Part shown: positions 58,165 through 64,000 of the stretch, in pieces
Position numbering within the stretch: the stretch's first letter is position 1
How the letters are laid out: every line of letters starts with the position of its first letter
Assembly: GCA_963780045.1 (NCBI GenBank)
Contig: CAVZZZ010000005.1
Span: forward strand, 806,001 to 870,000
Direction: 5' to 3'
Origin: JANXQG01 sp963780045
GTDB taxonomy: Bacteria; Planctomycetota; Planctomycetia; Pirellulales; Thermoguttaceae
Length of the DNA: 64,000 nucleotides
The notes under the pieces: generated by a model
The model's input: only the letters and a program-made list of their open reading frames with translations
The model's database searches: none
What the model was told of the DNA's origin: nothing
Translations under genes and position numbers: made by a program

Positions 58165-59361
58165 TCAGATCGACTTGCCCTGCGGCTGCGGCGCAGGCGG
58201 GGCCTGCGGCTGGTCGGCGCCTGCCGCCGACGGTTTGGGAAGCTCCGGCGGGGTGACTTCGCTGCCGGCATTAAGCTGCTTGAGGATGTGCGCGGCGAGC
58301 TTGTCGTTCGGGGTCAGCTTGGCGGCCAATGCAAAATGCTGCTTCGCCTCGGCCTTCGCGCCCGTCATCAAGTACTGATAGCCCAGCAGGAACTGTGCCG
58401 GAGCGGAATTGGGTACTTGGGCGACCGTCTTTTCCAGCTTGCGGAGTTGTTCGGTGTACTTGTCGTTATCGTTGTAGTAACTGTAAAGATCGGCCCAAGT
58501 GCTCGGTTTTTCCAAGACCAGCGCGGCATGGGCTTCGGTGGCAGCACCGAGATAATCGCCCGCGGCGAAAGAAGCCAGCGACCGCAATTCATGCACTTTG
58601 GGGTTCTGCGGCGAATCGACGCCCGCATGTCCTGCCAGGCGAATCGCATCATGGTAGTTGCCCTGCTGAAACGCGGCGCGGGCCTCGTTGTAATATTGCA
58701 GCGCCTCGGAAGCCGCCTGCTGGTCGCCGGGCGACGGCTGCATCTGATCGCCCGCATTCGGCGCCGGCGGCGAAGCTACTGCATATTGTCCGTCCGGATT
58801 CGCCAGATAGGTGCCTTCATCGGGATAGTTGTAGCCATAAGAGTAAGCCGGATAGGCCGAAGTGTAGTAGTCGCCATAGGGAGAGAAGTAGTCGCCGTAA
58901 CCGCCGCCCCAGCCCCATCCGCCCCAGCCCCACCACGGCCAGCCCCACCCCCAACCCCAGCCCCATCCCCATCCGCCCCAGCCTCCCCAATAGCCGCCGC
59001 GATTAAAGTAATGGTCCCAGTTGTTGTGGCCCCAATTATTATTGTTCCAATTGTTGCCATGGCCGGACCAATTCTGATTTCCGGAATGGGCAAAGTTCGC
59101 ATTACTCGTGTGCGAAAAGCTGTTGCCCGAGGCATAATGCGCGCCGCTCGAGTAGCCCGCGCCGTAGTGCATTCCGCCGCCGTAACCGCCGAAGCTTGCA
59201 TGCCCGCCCCCGAAGCCGCCGCCCCCGCCGTGGCCGCCACCTCCACCGCCTCCGCCATGGCCTCCGCCGCCACCTCCGCCGTGGGCCGCAAGGGCTGCCG
59301 GTAGCAAGGCGCTTGCTATGAAAATGATAACGGAAACGGGTAAAAGTCGCTTGGCAGTCAT
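58165..59361 (-). CDS. Exported Gly/His- and Gly/Trp-rich protein with TPR-like domain
   Basis: Signal peptide MTAKRLLPVSVIIFIASALL (to AALA), then a Gly/His-rich tract (residues about 27-60), an Asn/His/Trp segment (NQNWSGHGNNWNNNNWGHNN), a GW-rich tract (WGGWGGWGWGWGW) and a Tyr-rich part. The C-terminal half (about 215-370) is helical with TPR-like repeats (ALQYYNEARAAFQQGNYHDAI, PAQFLLGYQYLMTGAKAEAKQHF). I prefer ATG 59361; the longer frame to 59469 precedes the signal peptide. Likely periplasmic or envelope protein; the function is unknown. Frame intact. Confidence 0.8.
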   Translation of the reverse strand: MTAKRLLPVSVIIFIASALLPAALAAHGGGGGGGHGGGGGGGGHGGGGGFGGGHASFGGYGGGMHYGAGYSSGAHYASGNSFSHTSNANFAHSGNQNWSGHGNNWNNNNWGHNNWDHYFNRGGYWGGWGGWGWGWGWGWGWPWWGWGGWGWGGGYGDYFSPYGDYYTSAYPAYSYGYNYPDEGTYLANPDGQYAVASPPAPNAGDQMQPSPGDQQAASEALQYYNEARAAFQQGNYHDAIRLAGHAGVDSPQNPKVHELRSLASFAAGDYLGAATEAHAALVLEKPSTWADLYSYYNDNDKYTEQLRKLEKTVAQVPNSAPAQFLLGYQYLMTGAKAEAKQHFALAAKLTPNDKLAAHILKQLNAGSEVTPPELPKPSAAGADQPQAPPAPQPQGKSI

Positions 59362-59585
59362 GGTCCCACCTCGTATCGTGAAATCTGTTAGAGCCCGGGC
59401 GTTCGCTACCTGAATTCTACACGCAGGTCGGGCAAAGGAAATAGCCGCGTGGCATGAGACAATACGCAAATCTTCGGTTTCAGCCGCATCAGGCTAGCGC
59501 AGGCCGTAGAGTTTTCGGACCCCCCTTAATCCCGCTCCCCAGCCTCAGTTGCAAATCCTACCAATCGACTTACAATTTGCCGAGT

Positions 59586-60227
59586 ATGTCCGAACGCCCG
59601 TTGGTCAGCCGACTCTGGTACGAATTCCTTCGTTGTGGCCTGTATCTGGTTGGCGGCCTGGCCTATCGCCTGCGCTACAGCGGCCAGGAGAACATTCCAT
59701 CGGCCGGACCAGTGCTGGTCGTTTCCAACCACCAAAGCCACTTCGATCCGCCGCTTGTGGGCGCGGGCTGCCCGCGGCGAATGAACTTCCTGGCGCGGGA
59801 AACGCTCTTCCGCTTTACTCCCTTTCGCTGGCTGATCAATTCGTTGGACGCGATCCCCATCGACCGCGACGGTCTGGGATTGAACGGCATCAAGGAATCG
59901 CTCCGCCGCTTGAAGCGGGGCGAACTGGTGCTCATCTTTCCCGAAGGGACGCGGACCCGCGACGGCAATGTGGCCGACTTCCGGCCCGGCTTCACCGTCT
60001 TGGCGGCACGAGCCAAGGCCTGGATCTTGCCGGTGGCGATTGAAGGGGCCTTCGCCGCCTGGCCTCGCTGGAAGAAGCTGCCCGGACTCGGCACGATTCA
60101 CGTCCATTACGGCGAGCCGCTCTCGCCGGAAGAGGTTGTTGCGACCGACGAACGAGAGTTGGTGGCCGAGGTGCAGCGGCGCGTGAGGGAATGTCACGCG
60201 ATGCTGCGAAAGCGAGCGAAGCCGTAG
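59586..60227 (+). CDS. plsC: 1-acyl-sn-glycerol-3-phosphate acyltransferase
   Basis: 213 residues. Acylates lysophosphatidate in membrane phospholipid synthesis. NHQSHFDPP (HX4D catalytic motif, about residues 49-57), FLARETLFRFTPF, AIPIDRDG, FPEGTRTRDG (acceptor-binding motif) and WILPVAIEG. ATG 59586 begins the conserved MSERPLVSRLWYEFLRCGLYL. Several paralogous families share these motifs, so the exact acyl substrate is unproven. Confidence 0.92.
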   Translation: MSERPLVSRLWYEFLRCGLYLVGGLAYRLRYSGQENIPSAGPVLVVSNHQSHFDPPLVGAGCPRRMNFLARETLFRFTPFRWLINSLDAIPIDRDGLGLNGIKESLRRLKRGELVLIFPEGTRTRDGNVADFRPGFTVLAARAKAWILPVAIEGAFAAWPRWKKLPGLGTIHVHYGEPLSPEEVVATDERELVAEVQRRVRECHAMLRKRAKP

Positions 60228-60228
60228 G

Positions 60229-60840
60229 CTATGGCTTGCCGAACAAGTGCATGTTCGACAACTTGCGCAATACCCACCGCGCTTGCACGGCCGACATGAA
60301 CCCGGAGATCCGCTTCTGCTCGGCGGGCCCGGCACTGCGGCTGCACTCGGCGATGCGATCGGCGATCAATTTGCTGAGCGAGCCGTTTGCTTTGCCCGCG
60401 TCGCCACCATCGTGAAGACACGCCGCGCCGATGCTGCTCCAGCGGTCGACGGAATCGAGGAAGCGATCCAGATACGCGCCCTGCTCGGCGGCCGGAAGCC
60501 GAGCGTACTGGTCAACCTTTTCCAACAGCCACGGACGCAAGAGCACGCCGATGTTGCTCCAAAGCATCGTGCGACGGGACTTGTCGAGTTCGGCCACGGC
60601 AGTCGACAAATCGCTCGACTGATCGAAATCGGTTTCGACGCGCTGGACGATCGCCTCTTGCACGGCGGCCGGCTCCTTGGCCAAATCGCGAGTTACTAGC
60701 CAGCGGAAAACCTGCTCGGTCGTGGCTTTCGCGGGATCACCCAAGGGGGCGTAGGCCATAAACAGCCCCGCGCCGCCCGCCACACTGAGCATGGCGACGA
60801 CCGTCAGGGCAATCAAAAGTCCGTATCGGCTGCGAATCAT
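60229..60840 (-). CDS. Membrane-anchored hypothetical protein
   Basis: 203 residues. One N-terminal helix (YGLLIALTVVAMLSVAGGAGLFMAY) and an alpha-helical soluble domain with two cysteines (IGAACLHDGGDA, AECSRSAGPAEQ). ATG 60840 is preceded by GAGGAGA. It is convergent with plsC with one base between stop codons. It has the look of planctomycete-restricted hypotheticals; role unknown. Confidence 0.75.
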   Translation of the reverse strand: MIRSRYGLLIALTVVAMLSVAGGAGLFMAYAPLGDPAKATTEQVFRWLVTRDLAKEPAAVQEAIVQRVETDFDQSSDLSTAVAELDKSRRTMLWSNIGVLLRPWLLEKVDQYARLPAAEQGAYLDRFLDSVDRWSSIGAACLHDGGDAGKANGSLSKLIADRIAECSRSAGPAEQKRISGFMSAVQARWVLRKLSNMHLFGKP

Positions 60841-61028
60841 TTTTCGTCTCCTCGTGCTTTGACTTTTTCCCACGAGGCAACAGGCGGCGAATATGGGCAA
60901 TTGTAACTCGCCGGACGCCAGTTAGCCACGATTTTGCCCGGCCTAACGGATTGACGGGGGCGGAGAAAAATGGCAGGCTAACGGTTTTCTAGGGAAATTT
61001 GCGGCCAAAACATCACGGAGACCAGTCG

Positions 61029-63045
61029 ATGCCCCTCTCTTCCTTGCTCTTGAGCACATTCCTGATCGGGCAGGTCGCCGGCGGCTCGCCCGCAATCATT
61101 TCCCCTGCAACACCGCTCGCCGAAAGCGCTCTTGGTACGGGCTTTAACCGGAAAGCGGCGGAGCCGTCTAAAGGAGTTTCCACCCGCGTGACGGCCGATC
61201 AACTGCTGGCCGAGGCCCTGACGCCGCCCGGCAACTCGACCGCCAATCAACCGCTGACGCTCCTTGCCGCCATCGCCGCTTCCGGCAACCGTCCGCGGCA
61301 GCTTGAGGCGATACATGGATACTGGCGGCTGGCAGAGGCGGCGGGCGACTACCATTATCTCTTGGAGCGGCAGCAGCGGTTGGCGCGGCTGACGGCAGCG
61401 AGGGACGAGGCTGCCGATTTGCGGACCGCGCAGGCCGTCGCCACGGCGCGCGTGCATGAGGCCGAAATCCGCGTCAGCTCCGCGCAGCACGAATTGGCCG
61501 CGGCGCAGCATCTGCCCGAGAACGCCCCGTTGCCCTGGCCCGTTGACCGGCCGCTCACGGAAGCTTATCGCACGCGGCTCGCGGAGATGTTCGCCGGGAA
61601 GAAGCCGCCCGATCGCGTCCGCCTCTTGGACCAGACGCTCCCCTTGCGACAGCGCGCTTTGGAAAGTCACGCGGCGGCCGTGCTGGCGGCGGAAGAATCG
61701 CTGGACGCGGCCATCGAGCTGCACTCGACTGGGCAGCGGCCCTTGGTCCGCGTGCTGCAAGCCCTCGACGCCCAGGTCCAACAGCAGCAGGCGTTCTTGG
61801 CCGCGGCCTGCCGCTATAACGACGACATCGCCGATTACTCGCTCGCGGTCGTTCCGCCGCATACGACGCCGGAAACCTTGGTAACCACTTTGATCATCCA
61901 GGCGCGACCGGCAGGACGGCTGTCGCCGAGCGGCGCCAACGTCCCTGCCAGTTTCCAGCAGCCCGCGGCCACGCCCTCTCTCGTCGTACCGGCTACCGCT
62001 GAGAACCAATTGCCCTATCGCGAGCCGGCGCGCGCTGACATTCCTATGGCGCTGCAGCAAGGCCCCGCGCTCGTCGTACCGGGTTCAGCCGGAAACGTCG
62101 CTCCGCCTCAAGGGCCGATTGCGGCCACAGCGGCGCAGCCCGCAGCCGCCGCGCAGAATAGTAACGACTCCGCGCCGCGCCTGGCGCCGCCGCAGGAGTC
62201 GGCGATTCCGATTATTCCTCCGACGCAGAAAAGCGCTCCGCCCGCCAAAGACAGTAGATCGTCCGGCGCAGGCATCAGTCATTCTGCGTTCAAGCCGGTC
62301 GCGGAAGACGTTCGTCCAACGCGCGCGGCGCAATTGCTGACCAAGCTCTACGATAGCAATACTGCCGCATCGGCGGGACGCCCCGTGCGTCTGGTCGATT
62401 GCCTTCAATCGGCCGCGCCGCGCGCCGATTGGAGGCAATCGAAGCCTACTGGGCCGTCTGGCAGTCCACCGCCGAATCCCGTCTGCTTGCCGAGGAAAAG
62501 CAGTGGCTTGATGCCCTAAAGCCGGCGGTCGCGGCGCAGAATCCACCCTCACCAACCGACATGCTCGACCTGCGCTCTCCGCCACGCAGCGATTGAGGCC
62601 CGGTCGCTTGACGCCCAGGCGGAAGGCGTCGCCGCCGAATTCCATTTGGCCGCCGTCGCCGGACTGCCGATAGATAATGGTTTGCCGCAGCCAACGTCGC
62701 TACCCCTTACGGGTCATTTCGCGATCATTGAAACGAGCGGCGCGAGGGGTTGGGCGGCTCGGCAAATGGAAACCCAAATCCCGCGTTTGGAAGTTGTGCT
62801 CAATGACCACGCCGCGGCAGTGACGGAAGCCGACGCCGCACGCTCCGCGGCAACCGCCGCATTCCTCGCCGGCCAGGCGAGTGCGGAACGCGCAGCTAGC
62901 CACGATCGAAGCGCAAGCAACGGAAACGGACGCCTGTCTTCAAAGCGCGGCGCAGTACAATCGGGTGATAGCGCGATACGCAATCGCCGCCGTCGCTGAT
63001 AGCGTTGCGCCAGAGAGACTGTCGGCGTTGTTGATGACGCGGTAG
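61029..63045 (+). CDS. TolC-like outer-membrane efflux protein (about three frameshifts)
   Basis: Signal peptide MPLSSLLLSTFLIGQVAGG. First half: LEAIHGYWRLAEAAGDYHYLLERQQRL, AHVHEAEI-type coiled coil, RQRALESHAAAVLAAEESL, and AACRYNDDIADYSLAVVPP, the strand/helix end typical of TolC-family OEPs. A Pro/Ala-rich linker follows (about residues 300-440), then a second half that begins as the first (LEAIEAYWAVWQSTAESRLLAEEKQWLDAL). Breaks near 62420, 62595 and 62880; the last frame reads AQYNRVIARYAIAAVADSVAPERLSALLMTR and stops at 63045. So two related halves are joined in one gene. A channel function is inferred. Confidence 0.7.
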
Positions 63046-63127
63046 AAATCTCTCAATATGCGCTAGGAACGAGAATCCATGAGACTCAACAGGGGCTTCC
63101 GCGTGCAGTCGCTCGGATCACACTGTT

Positions 63128-64000
63128 TTACGCGACTTTGTTATCGGGGCTGCTGTTGAATCGGACAATGATCGCCCGTTCCAACGCCGCGTGGAAGTTC
63201 TCGCAGATGTTTGCCCGACCGACGTGTTGCTCGAACTCGGCTTGGCGCATCAGTCTTGCCGGCTGAGGCGGCGCCGCACAAGATCAGCGTCCGCTCGGCG
63301 GCGCGGCATTTTTCGGCCAAATCTTCCAGGGCTTGCAAGCCGGTGGCGTCAATCGCCGTCATGTTTCGCAGCCGCAAGATGAGGATTGGCGGCAAATCGT
63401 CCAAGCATTCGGCCGCCTCCAAAAGCTTTTCCGTTGCGCCGAACAGAAAAGGACCGTGAACGCGGAACACCGCAACATAATCGGGAATCGGCTTGTCTTG
63501 CAGGATGTGCGCCCAGCCTTCTTCGACGTACTGCGACGTCACGCGGGTGACGGTAGTCGTGCCGGTCACCTTGCGGATGTACAGCAGCGCCGCCAGCACG
63601 ATGCCAGTCTCCACGGCAACCGTCAGATCGGCAAATACGGTCAGGGCGAACGTAATCCCCCACACGCCGATGTCCGCCCACGTCAACTTCAGCAGTTTGG
63701 GGATTTCGTGCCATTCTCCCATGTTGTACGAGACGACCAGCAAGATCGCCGCCAGCACCGAAAGCGGAATGTATTTGGCCAGCGGCGCCGCGAACAGCAG
63801 CACACAGACCAAAGTCATCGCGTGAATCATGCCGGCCACCGGCGATTGAGCTCCCGATCGAACATTTGTCGCCGTGCGGGCAATGGCGCCGGTGGCGGGA
63901 ATTCCGCCGAACAGCGGCGAGACCAGGTTCGCAATCCCTTGAGCAACCAGCTCGACGCTCGGGTTATGCCTGTCCTTGCTCATCCGGTCCGAAACGACCG
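63128..64000 (-). CDS. SulP-family anion transporter with STAS domain (5' partial, one frameshift)
   Basis: The N-terminal part of the gene lies beyond the window. Visible: DRHNPSVELVAQGIANLVSPLFGGIPATGAIARTATNVRSGAQSPVAG, the SulP core; several membrane helices; then a STAS domain (VAVFRVHGPFLFGATEKLLE, LILRLRNMTAIDATGLQALEDLA). The frame breaks near 63240; the other frame reads LMRQAEFEQHVGRANICENFHAALERA and ends at 63128 (SPDNKVA). Imports sulfate, bicarbonate or related anions; substrate not shown. Confidence 0.92.

Overview
The window looks like a piece of a Planctomycetota chromosome, most likely Pirellulales. The evidence is an ECF sigma factor followed by Ser/Thr kinases with WD40 or TPR sensor domains, several PEP-CTERM surface proteins, a beta-helix protein with the planctomycete-type basic leader ending in VECLEDR, a Tat-exported Gfo/Idh/MocA (GH109-like) enzyme, PmoA-like and DUF4058 proteins, TMTC-like membrane/TPR proteins, and many short palindromic intergenic repeats. 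No rRNA, tRNA, complete insertion sequence or CRISPR array was recognised.

Layout. 1-4.3 kb: end of a sigma-54 activator, a zinc-ribbon membrane protein, rsfS and argS. 4.3-8.7 kb: a squalene-cyclase-like repeat protein (two frames meeting at a heptamer repeat), a CBM9-like protein and a GH109-like oxidoreductase. 9-21 kb, minus strand: one probable operon of an ECF sigma factor and three tandem receptor kinases (TPR, TPR, WD40). 21-37.5 kb: an envelope block with two long autotransporter-type repeat PEP-CTERM proteins, a beta-helix protein, a phosphodiester glycosidase, a PQQ-propeller/HEAT protein, a third PEP-CTERM protein and an aldose epimerase. 37.6-38.2 kb: an unexplained array of about 25 units of 21 bp. 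38.3-42.5 kb: an EVE-domain nuclease, a VapBC-like pair lying between a D-aminoacylase gene and a duplicated fragment of its 3' end. 42.5-50.8 kb: DUF4058, a PmoA-like protein, a response regulator with a histidine-kinase-type ATPase, aspS, an HNH pair, and NAD synthase split into amidase and synthase ORFs. 50.8-64 kb: two paralogous TMTC-like/TPR membrane proteins, cmk, a 1.1 kb GC-alternating gene-less island, a 24-codon lysine-rich mini-gene with its own Shine-Dalgarno and terminator, rnc, a GW-rich TPR protein, plsC, a TolC-like protein, and a truncated SulP transporter.

A caution applies to the whole window. About fifteen genes, including rnc and nadE, need at least one frame correction to give a normal product, while argS, aspS and cmk are intact. 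I think most of these breaks are consensus indels in the assembly, so the broken genes are annotated as single genes with the break located. The exceptions worth treating as possible biology are the heptamer repeat at 5477-5504 and the partial amidohydrolase copy at 39695-39884. The strongest candidates for something undescribed are the 21-bp array, the three-kinase sigma-linked array, the EVE-nuclease, and the lysine-rich mini-gene with the island upstream of it.
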